A stretch of DNA of 7,043 bases from Candidatus Sabulitectum sp. (GCA_023136985.1 JAGLQD010000444.1:1-7043); one strand, 5' to 3'; counted from the first letter of the stretch, positions 1 through 6,487 are shown. Notes: generated by a model from the letters alone, not told the origin. Program-made: numbers and translations.

Positions 1-297
1 GTGATGCAGTGCCTTCGGCCCACCGATCTCAGTGCCCGCTTTGGCGGCGAGGAATTTGTGATAATGCTTTCCGGGGTAGCCATGGAGCTGGCCTGGATCG
101 TAGCAGAAAGACTCCGGAAGGCCATAGTAGCCCAGCGAGTTGTAACCTATACCGGTGAGGAACTGCCAGCGGTGACTGTTTCAATGGGAATTGCAGAAAG
201 CAGAATGGATGACACTGCGGATTCGTTTTTGAAAAGGGCTGATACCGCCATGTACAAGGCTAAGAATGCCGGTCGCAACAGAACCTGCCGGGAATAG
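1..297 (+). CDS. Diguanylate cyclase, C-terminal part of a GGDEF domain (5' truncated by window)
   Basis: Only the last 98 codons are visible; the frame is open at base 1, so the gene begins upstream of the window. The fragment holds the second half of a GGDEF domain, which makes cyclic di-GMP from two GTP. The active-site loop is GGEEF at visible residues 15-19. An intact inhibitory-site motif RxxD (R6-P-T-D9) lies at the standard five residues before it, so product feedback inhibition is likely. The C-terminal signature follows (VSMGIAE, then ADTAMYKAKNAGRNR), and the protein ends directly after the domain, as is usual. The sensory N-terminus cannot be seen. The next gene, also a GGDEF protein, starts 3 nt after the stop, which suggests one transcript and possibly translational coupling. 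The family call is very secure; the input signal is unknown. Confidence 0.95.
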   Translation: MMQCLRPTDLSARFGGEEFVIMLSGVAMELAWIVAERLRKAIVAQRVVTYTGEELPAVTVSMGIAESRMDDTADSFLKRADTAMYKAKNAGRNRTCRE

Positions 298-300
298 CAG

Positions 301-1977
301 ATGAGCATTCAGTTAACACCGCTTTTCATCTCTTCAATTTTAAACAATTCTGCAATTGTGCCTCCTCAGAATTTTCTTTACTCCTGCCTCCTGTCTGCTG
401 CAGCTCTGGTTTCTTTCTATATCGCAATTGTTGCATGGAGACGCAGAAAGACAGGCCCTGCCGCCTCATCTATCGCTGTACTGATGGTGGCTTCTGCGTG
501 GTGGGGGCTTACCTACGCAATGCACTTGGGGGGGGTATTTTGTCCGCTACCCATGTTCTGGTTGAATGCAACCTATCTTGGTGTGGTTGTAGTTCCCACG
601 GCATATTTTGTTTTTGCGCTGCATTTCACCGGTAACAGTAAGTGGCTTAACAGGCGAACTATGCGCTTTCTTGCAATTGAACCCATTCTGACCCTTGTTA
701 TTCTATGGACGGACAGGATACACGGACTGTTCTTCTCGGATCTGCAACCGGCAAATGGCAGCGCGATACTTGACGGGGGTTTCTGGTTCTGGTTGAACAT
801 CGTCTATTCCTATCTTTTGATCCTGGTTGCATTCGTGCTTCTTGCAAGATTCGCCATGAAGGCGGATCGTTTAAGCAGGAAACAAGCAGTTCTGATCCTT
901 TTCGGTTCACTTGTTCCATGGGTAAGCAGTGTAATAAGCATATTGGATGTTGCTCCTCTAACTGATATTGATCTAACACCATTTGCATTTACAATCACAG
1001 GAGCAGCTTTTGCATTTGCCCTGTTTCGCCTGAATCTGCTGACTATTGTTCCTATGGCCAGAGATGCTCTTGTCGAGGTGATGACAGACGGTTTCTTTGT
1101 TGCTGATCTAGGGAACCGTGTAGTTGATATCAACCTCGCCGCACAGAAATATCTTGGGTTGAGTAGGACATCAATAGGGAAGAACGCAGAAGAACTTTTC
1201 AAAAATACTCCGGATCTGGTAGCTCTCTACAGAGATGTTAAAGATGGGCAGTTTGAATTCTTTACTGAATATTACGGTCAGCGATACCTGGATATGAGAG
1301 TTGTTCCTCTTTACGATCACAGGAAGGAATACACCGGAAGACTGTTCATTTTCAGAGATATCACAGAGAGAAAAGCAGCTGAAATAGAGATCAAAAAGGC
1401 AAATGATCAGTTGAAGTATCAGCTTTCCGAGATCAAAACCCTGCAGGCAGAACTGCACAGGCAGGCGATCCGGGATCCCTTAACAAAGCTGTATAACAGA
1501 AGGTATCTTGAGGAATCTCTGGAGAGGGAAATGTCCAGAGCATTCCGGGAGAATGTTCCTCTAAGTATTCTCATGCTGGACATTGATCATTTCAAAAAAT
1601 TCAACGATACATACGGTCACAGGGCGGGAGACGCAGTTCTACGAGAACTGGGTAAGCTGCTGCTTTGGAACACCAGGAGTGGTGGAGACATCGCCTGCCG
1701 TTACGGAGGCGAGGAATTTGTAATTGTATTGTCCAACACATCATTGCAGGCTGCTCAAAAGCGGGCAGGGCAGTTGCGCACCAGGCTTGAAGAAATGCGG
1801 ATTGCTGTTGGAGAAAACGAGTTATCCGCAACTGTTTCTATTGGCGCGGCAGCATATCCTGCTCACGGCAGCACCGGTGAGGAAGTTCTGGATGCAGCGG
1901 ATAAAGCCCTTTATCAGGCAAAAAGAGCAGGTCGTAACCGCGTCATTGTCTGGGAGGAAAAGGGCACCGGCAACTGA
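301..1977 (+). CDS. Membrane diguanylate cyclase: 7TM sensor, PAS domain and GGDEF domain
   Basis: This 558-residue protein probably makes cyclic di-GMP at the inner membrane. Residues about 25-245 contain seven hydrophobic segments (near 26-46, 57-78, 84-108, 121-138, 161-184, 195-215, 225-245), resembling the 7TM N-terminal sensor also found on histidine kinases. Residues about 252-356 form a PAS domain ending in the usual FRDITERK motif. A charged helix at about 357-390 is a likely coiled coil into the cyclase. The GGDEF domain spans about 390-552: the metal/substrate motif LDIDHFKKFND at 426-436, GGEEF at 469-473, and the closing ADKALYQAKRAGRNR. The inhibitory site is not canonical: the expected Arg three residues before D463 is Ser460, with Arg459 one position further out. 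The ATG lies 3 nt after the previous stop and has no strong Shine-Dalgarno sequence, so coupled translation is plausible. The ligand sensed is unknown. Confidence 0.95.
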   Translation: MSIQLTPLFISSILNNSAIVPPQNFLYSCLLSAAALVSFYIAIVAWRRRKTGPAASSIAVLMVASAWWGLTYAMHLGGVFCPLPMFWLNATYLGVVVVPTAYFVFALHFTGNSKWLNRRTMRFLAIEPILTLVILWTDRIHGLFFSDLQPANGSAILDGGFWFWLNIVYSYLLILVAFVLLARFAMKADRLSRKQAVLILFGSLVPWVSSVISILDVAPLTDIDLTPFAFTITGAAFAFALFRLNLLTIVPMARDALVEVMTDGFFVADLGNRVVDINLAAQKYLGLSRTSIGKNAEELFKNTPDLVALYRDVKDGQFEFFTEYYGQRYLDMRVVPLYDHRKEYTGRLFIFRDITERKAAEIEIKKANDQLKYQLSEIKTLQAELHRQAIRDPLTKLYNRRYLEESLEREMSRAFRENVPLSILMLDIDHFKKFNDTYGHRAGDAVLRELGKLLLWNTRSGGDIACRYGGEEFVIVLSNTSLQAAQKRAGQLRTRLEEMRIAVGENELSATVSIGAAAYPAHGSTGEEVLDAADKALYQAKRAGRNRVIVWEEKGTGN

Positions 1978-1993
1978 CTCGCTGCCAGTGCCC
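1962..1993 (-). terminator. Rho-independent terminator for the peptidase gene, overlapping the end of the cyclase gene
   Basis: The arms 1962-1972 (GGGCACCGGCA) and 1983-1993 (TGCCAGTGCCC) form an 11-bp stem with a 10-nt loop. In the minus-strand transcript the single non-Watson-Crick position is a U-G wobble, so the stem is fully paired, and it is followed by UUUUCC. It starts 6 nt after the peptidase stop codon. In the plus-strand transcript the same position is a C-A mismatch and the downstream tract is only moderately T-rich, so termination in that direction should be weaker. The left arm lies within the last codons and stop of the cyclase gene. Confidence 0.7.
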
Positions 1994-1999
1994 GAATAT

Positions 2000-4072
2000 C
2001 TACTCTGCTGTTCCTATTTCTATCTCAGCCTGATTCAGCAGAAATGCGTACTTTGAAGCGGTATCTCCCAGCCAGCCGTAGCGCCCTGAGGCTCCTCCGT
2101 GGCCGGAACCCATGTTTACTCTGAAGATAACAGGAGCAGTACCGGTATTGGCTCGACGAATTTCTGCCACCCATTTTGCCGGCTCCCAGTAGCCGACCTG
2201 GGAATCATTCACAGCTGAATAAATGTACATCGCAGGAAAATCAACTTCCGCAACATTGTCCACAGGTGAGTATGAAAGAATGTATTCGTAAGCTTCCACG
2301 CTTTCTGCGGGGTTTCCCCACTCTCCGTATTCACCGGTTGTCAGGGGTATTGAAGGGTCAAGCATTGTGGTAAGTGCATCTACGAAAGGCACACCTGCAA
2401 CAACTCCCTTCCACATGTCCGGACGCATGTTGGCTACTCCCCCCACCAGCAGCCCGCCGGCACTTTCTCCCATGGCGAAGATCATGTCAGGGTCGCAGAA
2501 ATTGTTTTCCATAAGGTATTCCCCGCAGGCAATGAAGTCGGTGAAGCTATTCATCTTGTTCATGAGCCTGCCTTGAATGTACCAGTTACGGCCCATTTCA
2601 CTGCCTCCCCTTACATGGGCATCAGCATAGACAAAGCCCCTGTCCAGCAGGGAGAGAATGCTTGAACTGAACATTGGATCAAGGCTCATCCCATAGGCAC
2701 CGTAGCCGTAAAGTATCAGTGGATTCTCACCTGGAACAAACATATCCTTCCGGTAGACCAGACCCACGGGAATCATGGTTCCGTCCGGGGCCGTGGCCAT
2801 TGTTCTTACGCTTTCATAAAGATCCCGGTTGAAGTTTTCTCCGGCGAACTGGGTTTTAAGCACATTGACTGTGTTGTGGTCTATATGATAAGAGATGGTG
2901 GACCACGGGGTTGTCAGTGATGTGTATATAAGGCGTATTGAATCCGCATCAGGGGAATAGTTGGCAGAGGTGTAGAAAGTGGCAGCTTCGCTGCCCAGAT
3001 CGGCGTAGTACCCTTCTCCTGTAATTCTGTCTGCAATGTAGAGCCTTTTCAACCCTTCAGTTCTTACTGTTACAGCCAGCAGGTTGTGAAAAATATCCAC
3101 ATCTTCAATAAGAGCGTTCTGATCGTGTGGAATTACTGTTTCCCAGTTTTCCATTGCAGGGTCGTCTGAAGAAACCCTCATAACTGAAAAATTTTCTCCA
3201 TGAAGATTTGTCTCAATGAAGAAAACAGAATCGGCGGCGTATACATAGTATTCCAGACCGTCGGTTCGCGGATGGATCAAAGTCATAGAGTCACAGGGAG
3301 TTTCTGATGAGATCACTCTGTATTCGGATTCCTGCGAGCTTGCAGTGCCCAGCAGTATCCACTTCCTGTCTGAAGAATTGGATACCCAGGGCCAGAAGGT
3401 AAGATCGTCCTCTGTGTAAACGCAAATCTGGTCATCGCAACCAATGGTCTGTCTCATTATGCGGTCGGTTCTTCCAGTTGCATCATTCAAACCGTAGAAG
3501 ACCATTCGGGAATCTGCTGCCCAGGCAAGGTCTCCTGAAGCATTATGAACAATACCAAGAGTATCACCTGTATGTATATCTGCAAAAACCAGTGTGTTCC
3601 AGTGACCTCCGGTTGTGTCGTAAGCCCAGGCCATTGTTCTGTTGTCCGGGCTCACACTTATGAGCTCTACATTAAAATATTCGTGTTTCTCTGCAAAAAT
3701 GTTTTCATCAAGCAGTACCTCAGCCTCACCATCCGGGTGGCGTCGCCGCATGTTTACACTGTAGTCCTGGTCCGGACGGTATTCATACCAGTACCAGTAA
3801 CCATTTCTGTAATAGGGTATGGAAGCTTCATCCTCGGGCATTCTGTCCAGCATCTCCATGACAATTGTCTCAACAAGCGGATCCAGCTCTGCCATTATGG
3901 AGTCTGCATATAGATTCTCTGACTCAAGATATTCCAGCACAGCAGGGTCTTCAATGTTATTGAGCCAGTAGAAGTCATCAATCCGTGTCTGTCCGTGAAC
4001 GGTTATTTCATGGGGAACTTCATTTGCCACAGGGGGTAACATCCCCAGCACAATAAGCATAAAACAATTCAT
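2000..4072 (-). CDS. Oligopeptidase B-like serine peptidase (family S9A), possibly exported
   Basis: This is a prolyl-oligopeptidase-family peptidase closest to oligopeptidase B (PtrB), which cuts short peptides after Arg or Lys. Residue numbers here count from the ATG at 4084. The N-terminal part carries PtrB-like motifs (PHEITVHGQTRIDDFYWL), then comes a beta-propeller region to about 410 and an alpha/beta-hydrolase domain. The triad is complete: Ser541 in GESAGG, Asp627 in VNDSQVGYWEPAKW, His662 in GSGHGGASGR, with spacings matching PtrB (E. coli 532/617/652). Two acidic specificity residues of PtrB are replaced (Met471, Gly587). There are clustered starts: 4084, 4075, 4072 and 4042. I chose 4072 because GGAG lies 6 nt ahead; 4084 has no ribosome site. 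The residues after it (CFMLIVLGML) are hydrophobic and may be a short signal peptide, but the n-region lacks a positive charge. Classical bacterial PtrB is cytoplasmic; its start corresponds to Met15 (4042). Confidence 0.93.
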   Translation of the reverse strand: MNCFMLIVLGMLPPVANEVPHEITVHGQTRIDDFYWLNNIEDPAVLEYLESENLYADSIMAELDPLVETIVMEMLDRMPEDEASIPYYRNGYWYWYEYRPDQDYSVNMRRRHPDGEAEVLLDENIFAEKHEYFNVELISVSPDNRTMAWAYDTTGGHWNTLVFADIHTGDTLGIVHNASGDLAWAADSRMVFYGLNDATGRTDRIMRQTIGCDDQICVYTEDDLTFWPWVSNSSDRKWILLGTASSQESEYRVISSETPCDSMTLIHPRTDGLEYYVYAADSVFFIETNLHGENFSVMRVSSDDPAMENWETVIPHDQNALIEDVDIFHNLLAVTVRTEGLKRLYIADRITGEGYYADLGSEAATFYTSANYSPDADSIRLIYTSLTTPWSTISYHIDHNTVNVLKTQFAGENFNRDLYESVRTMATAPDGTMIPVGLVYRKDMFVPGENPLILYGYGAYGMSLDPMFSSSILSLLDRGFVYADAHVRGGSEMGRNWYIQGRLMNKMNSFTDFIACGEYLMENNFCDPDMIFAMGESAGGLLVGGVANMRPDMWKGVVAGVPFVDALTTMLDPSIPLTTGEYGEWGNPAESVEAYEYILSYSPVDNVAEVDFPAMYIYSAVNDSQVGYWEPAKWVAEIRRANTGTAPVIFRVNMGSGHGGASGRYGWLGDTASKYAFLLNQAEIEIGTAE

Positions 4073-4076
4073 CATT

Positions 4077-4082
4077 CTCTCC
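4077..4082 (-). promoter_or_regulatory. Ribosome binding site supporting the peptidase start at 4072
   Basis: On the minus strand GGAGAG precedes two adjacent ATG codons (4075 and 4072). GGAG is 6 nt from the second ATG and only 3 nt from the first, so 4072 is the better start. The first ATG of the frame, at 4084, overlaps the site itself and has no purine-rich sequence at a suitable distance upstream. Confidence 0.5.
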
Positions 4083-4104
4083 ATTTCATTTTGCAGTGTG
4101 CTCG

Positions 4105-4110
4105 ATTATA
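4105..4110 (-). promoter_or_regulatory. Possible -10 hexamer for the peptidase gene
   Basis: The minus strand reads TATAAT here, a perfect sigma-70-type -10, giving a short leader of about 25 nt before the peptidase start. No good -35 is seen at 16-18 nt upstream (AGCCAT at 17 nt), so this rests on the -10 alone. Confidence 0.3.
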
Positions 4111-4111
4111 A

Positions 4112-4117
4112 TTGACA
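4112..4117 (+). promoter_or_regulatory. Possible -35 hexamer for the lipoprotein genes
   Basis: TTGACA is a perfect -35 match in the divergent intergenic region, but the sequence 16-18 nt downstream (around CATTTGG at 4134-4140) is a poor -10. The better-looking TATGGT at 4142 is 24 nt away, too far. A plus-strand promoter must lie in or near this 100-bp gap; its exact position is not settled. Confidence 0.25.
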
Positions 4118-4137
4118 GTTACAGAAAATGGCTCATT

Positions 4138-4164
4138 TGGTTATGGTAACCACAATGAAATTGT
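4138..4164. promoter_or_regulatory. Two adjacent dyads in the divergent intergenic region, possible operator
   Basis: Two small perfect inverted repeats sit next to each other and share one base: TGGTTA-TGG-TAACCA at 4138-4152 and ACAAT-GAA-ATTGT at 4152-4164. Each has a 3-nt spacer. They end just before the lipoprotein ribosome site (AAAGGAG, 4171-4177). They could be a repressor operator or a leader hairpin. No regulator gene is in view, and dyads this short can occur by chance. Confidence 0.3.
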
Positions 4165-4170
4165 ATACCG

Positions 4171-4177
4171 AAAGGAG
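4171..4177 (+). promoter_or_regulatory. Ribosome binding site for a GTG-started lipoprotein gene
   Basis: AAAGGAG ends 5 nt before the GTG at 4183. The good site and the lipoprotein signal peptide that begins right after it together support the non-ATG start. Confidence 0.7.
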
Positions 4178-4182
4178 AAAAA

Positions 4183-5184
4183 GTGACTCGATCTCTTTTG
4201 ACAGTAACCGCCGTTCTCATGGCGGTTCTTCTGGCAGTATCATGCGGCAGTGATGAAGCTAATCCCCAGGGAAGTGGAACCAATCCCACAGCTTCTTCAC
4301 TTACTGTTTCTGTTAGCAGCAATACAGCAACGCTTACATGGACCCAGTGTCCTGATGACGATTTTTCATCCTATGTACTCTACCGTTCAGAGACTTCAGG
4401 CATAGCAGCCAATCCCTCAGGTGCCACTCTGGTAGCAACAATTTCTGATCTGGGGACACTCACCCATGCAGATGCCGGTCTTGGATGGAATACTTCCTAC
4501 TACTATGCCGTCCAGACTGTAGACAGTTCACAGCTTACAGCATGGAGCAATGAAGCCACCATAACCACACCGGATTCGTCAGGTGGCGGCGGTGGAGGCG
4601 ACGCTCTCTCCTGTTACCAGATCCAGGGTCAGGCTGATGAATCTCCCTATAACTATGACGATGTCACAGTTACAGGAATAGTCACTTCTGGCTCTGATGA
4701 GTTTAATCATGACGATGGCCAGTATGTAGTTATTGAGGATGCATCAGGCGGGGAATGGAGCGGGCTTGTTCTGTTTGGATACGATAACATCCTGTCAGGT
4801 ATTGCTCGTGGTGACAGCATTGTTGTCTCCGGTTATGTACAGGAATTTTTTGAGCTTACTGAAGTTGTAGTCAGTTCCGTAGATTTTAATGATCCAGGAC
4901 ACGCAATCCCTTCACCGGAGGCTCTTTCCACAGTAGATGTATCTCTGGAGAAGTGGGAGGGCGTTCTTGTCTCTGTTTCCAATGTTACAGTAACTGATGA
5001 TGATCTTGGTTATAATGAATGGTATGTTAATGACGGATCAGGTGATGCCAGAGTAGATGATCTGGCAGATTTCACCTATTCACCATCAAATGGAGATACC
5101 TTCGTCGAGATAATTGGTGTGCTCTTTTATTCTTACGATAACTACAAAATTGAGCCCAGAGATGATAGTGATTTAACGCAGTAG
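4183..5184 (+). CDS. Secreted lipoprotein with an FN3 domain and a nuclease-associated OB-fold-like domain
   Basis: This 333-residue protein starts with a lipoprotein signal peptide (residues 1-20, Cys21 in LAVSC; the -3 Ala is slightly unusual), so it is probably lipid-anchored on the periplasmic or outer side of the envelope. Residues about 36-130 form an FN3 domain (LTWTQCPDDDFSSYVLYRS, later WSNEATITTP). A glycine linker (SGGGGGG, 133-139) leads to residues about 141-333, which look like the OB-fold domains found before extracellular nuclease domains: the YQIQGQADESPY start, VTVTGIVTSG, GDSIVVSGYVQEFFELTEV and a final YKIEPRDDSDL. No nuclease catalytic domain follows, so an accessory or binding role is more likely than catalysis. 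The stop is followed in frame by two more stops (TAG TGA TAG, 5182-5190). The next gene, 29 nt downstream, has a homologous FN3 domain and is probably cotranscribed. The ligand is unknown. Confidence 0.85.
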   Translation: MTRSLLTVTAVLMAVLLAVSCGSDEANPQGSGTNPTASSLTVSVSSNTATLTWTQCPDDDFSSYVLYRSETSGIAANPSGATLVATISDLGTLTHADAGLGWNTSYYYAVQTVDSSQLTAWSNEATITTPDSSGGGGGGDALSCYQIQGQADESPYNYDDVTVTGIVTSGSDEFNHDDGQYVVIEDASGGEWSGLVLFGYDNILSGIARGDSIVVSGYVQEFFELTEVVVSSVDFNDPGHAIPSPEALSTVDVSLEKWEGVLVSVSNVTVTDDDLGYNEWYVNDGSGDARVDDLADFTYSPSNGDTFVEIIGVLFYSYDNYKIEPRDDSDLTQ

Positions 5185-5213
5185 TGATAGATTAACAATA
5201 CAAAGGGGTTGTC

Positions 5214-5591
5214 ATGAAACGACTTGTTTTCTTTGCCGCACTGGTAGCTCTGATCTCAGCTTGTGGACCTGATAACCCCTTTGAGCCTGATAACCCGTCC
5301 CCTTCAGCACTCACCGGTGTGGCCAGCAGCTCCACAACCGCAAAGCTTTCATGGACGATGTGCCCGGACAGTGATTTCACCAGCTACACCCTGTACCGTT
5401 CGTTGTCGTCAGGCATATCGAACGATTCCGGTTCCGCCACAGTTCTTATCGTTATAAACAAGAACACAACAACAACATATTTCGACGAGGATCTGCAGGC
5501 TGGTGCCACCTGGTACTACGCTTTGCTCACCACCAATGAAGGCGGCGGCACCTCCTGGAGCAACGAGGTCAGCGTGAAGCTTCCTTCTTAG
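5214..5591 (+). CDS. Small FN3-domain lipoprotein, paralogue of the upstream FN3 module
   Basis: This 125-residue protein has a clear lipoprotein signal: MKR, a hydrophobic stretch, and the lipobox ISAC with Cys17. The next residues contain two copies of a PDNPxx hexapeptide (19-24, 25-30), encoded by an 18-nt direct repeat (CCTGATAACCC at 5268 and 5286). The rest (about 32-124) is a single FN3 domain matching that of the gene before it: LSWTMCPDSDFTSYTLYRS against LTWTQCPDDDFSSYVLYRS, SGI, WYYALLTT against YYYAVQTV, and WSNEVSV against WSNEATI. A ribosome site AAAGGGG (5202-5208) lies 5 nt before the ATG. It has no further domain, so it looks like a duplicated stand-alone binding module on the cell surface. 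Its stop codon TAG (5589-5591) coincides with the start of an inverted-repeat unit. The function is unknown. Confidence 0.85.
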   Translation: MKRLVFFAALVALISACGPDNPFEPDNPSPSALTGVASSSTTAKLSWTMCPDSDFTSYTLYRSLSSGISNDSGSATVLIVINKNTTTTYFDEDLQAGATWYYALLTTNEGGGTSWSNEVSVKLPS

Positions 5592-5707
5592 TACTCTGTC
5601 AGGTATTAAGTGTCGGTATAATGCGCCGCTATGTAATTGAACAAGTAACGCCGCTGGGGCTCTGAAGAGCCAGCAGAATACGACAGCTATTGCTTGACAG
5701 AGTACTA
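5589..5707. repeat. 119-bp inverted-repeat unit, MITE-like or structured RNA
   Basis: Perfect 13-bp inverted arms TAGTACTCTGTCA (5589-5601) and TGACAGAGTACTA (5695-5707) enclose 93 bp of non-coding sequence. The symmetry continues inward: after 9 partly pairing bases comes another matched pair, TGTCG (5611-5615) and CGACA (5681-5685). Counting G-U pairs, 24 of 27 positions would pair in RNA. Inside is a smaller hairpin at 5653-5674 (GCTGG-GG-CTC, loop TGAA, GAGCCAGC). If the outer TA on each side is a target duplication, the element proper is 5591-5705 (115 bp), as expected for non-autonomous elements moved by IS630/Tc1-type transposases. No transposase is in view. It fills most of the gap between the lipoprotein and TOPRIM genes; the remaining 5708-5781 holds only a weak CAGTTC/GAACTG dyad (5727-5755) and an A6 run. 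Confidence 0.6.
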
Positions 5708-5781
5708 GTATTTGACAAAGTATATACAGTTCTGAGTGGCCATAAAGCGGAACTGATAAAAAATTCTGGTGTTTGGGAAAA

Positions 5782-6486
5782 CTACAAATCAGACAGAGTA
5801 AGTATTGCTATGACATTTTCTTCAAATTTCTTTGCCTCGCCGCAGTGTAGTGTGACCAGATTCCAGTTGTTTGTGATTTTCTCTGCTTCGTTGCGATAGC
5901 GATCTGTTCTCTTTTTTAGATTACCAGCTTTGTGAAAAATTAGTCTTTCTCGCGCGGGCTTGCCTGCGAGGAAAGTTTCTACATTGCTATTGCATTCAAT
6001 GTCAGTTAATATTGCCGGATCTTTCGTTCCATACAAAGCAGTTGCAACCCAGGTTTCAGTACAGATTGATGGGATACAGAAAACTGTCATATCATCAAGG
6101 GGATTGTTTGGCATCCACGATTCAAGCAGGTCTTTTAGATTATTTACAGTATCTTCAGCAGGAGGGCAGGTGCTGTCACAGGGAAGTCCCTGTGCGCTAA
6201 GACCACAATCTGCAAAATCTTTTTGCGCGACATCCGCATCTATGTGAATGATGATTATGTCAAAATTACTGTTTATCATTCGCGTTTGGCTGCCTTCATG
6301 CGACAGTATGTCACCGCACCATTTGAAAACACCGCACCAGCCCTGGCCAAATTTTTCAGATCGCGGAGTTGCATCTGGTTGAAGCAGGGTTAGAATAAAA
6401 CCACCGGGAACTATAGCATTCAGAGCTGCCTCAATTACATGGTGGTCAGTAATGCCTTCGCAGACAATTCCGATTTTCCTGTTCAT
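5782..6486 (-). CDS. TOPRIM-fold protein, putative nuclease partner of the adjacent ATPase
   Basis: From the ATG at 6486 this is 234 residues. It opens with a TOPRIM pattern: IGIVCEGITDHHVIEAAL with the conserved Glu10, then a hydrophobic strand and the acidic motif HIDADV (Asp83, Asp85). A later Glu144 in CTETWVATAL could be an additional metal ligand. TOPRIM domains of OLD-family proteins bind two metals and cut DNA or RNA, so a nuclease role is a reasonable inference. Between the motifs is a distinctive GQGWCGVFKWCGD segment (47-59). The protein is rich in Cys (ten), without an obvious zinc-site pattern. The ATG follows the ATPase stop by one base (TGATATG), pointing to coupled translation; a GTG at 6504 in the same frame would add six residues and overlap the ATPase gene. 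I could not place it with certainty in a named TOPRIM subfamily. Confidence 0.75.
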   Translation of the reverse strand: MNRKIGIVCEGITDHHVIEAALNAIVPGGFILTLLQPDATPRSEKFGQGWCGVFKWCGDILSHEGSQTRMINSNFDIIIIHIDADVAQKDFADCGLSAQGLPCDSTCPPAEDTVNNLKDLLESWMPNNPLDDMTVFCIPSICTETWVATALYGTKDPAILTDIECNSNVETFLAGKPARERLIFHKAGNLKKRTDRYRNEAEKITNNWNLVTLHCGEAKKFEENVIAILTLSDL

Positions 6487-6487
6487 A

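Noticed and set aside
810..1202. Open frame of 130 codons on the minus strand inside the 7TM-PAS cyclase gene
   Set aside because: It is a shadow of the membrane and PAS coding sequence with low-complexity composition, while the plus-strand frame carries clear domains.
3545..3913. Open frame of 122 codons on the plus strand inside the peptidase gene
   Set aside because: It lies antisense to a strongly conserved S9A gene, has no recognisable domain and no convincing ribosome site.
4579..4599. Glycine-coding GGC/GGT/GGA run, considered as a microsatellite
   Set aside because: It is a short codon-level run that makes a natural interdomain glycine linker, with mixed codons rather than a tandem DNA repeat.
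5694..5726. Two TTGACA hexamers (5694 and 5712) followed by TATATA, considered as an outward promoter
   Set aside because: No -10-like hexamer lies 16-18 nt from either one, TATATA is at the wrong distance, and there is no plus-strand gene downstream.
5727..5755. CAGTTC/GAACTG dyad after the TOPRIM gene, considered as its terminator
   Set aside because: The stem is only 6 bp with a 17-nt loop and has no U-run after it in either direction; the A6 run at 5758-5763 is on the wrong side of the stem.
5690..5899. Plus-strand open frame of 69 codons starting at the inverted repeat
   Set aside because: It runs antisense into the 3' end of the TOPRIM gene, has no family resemblance and no good ribosome site.
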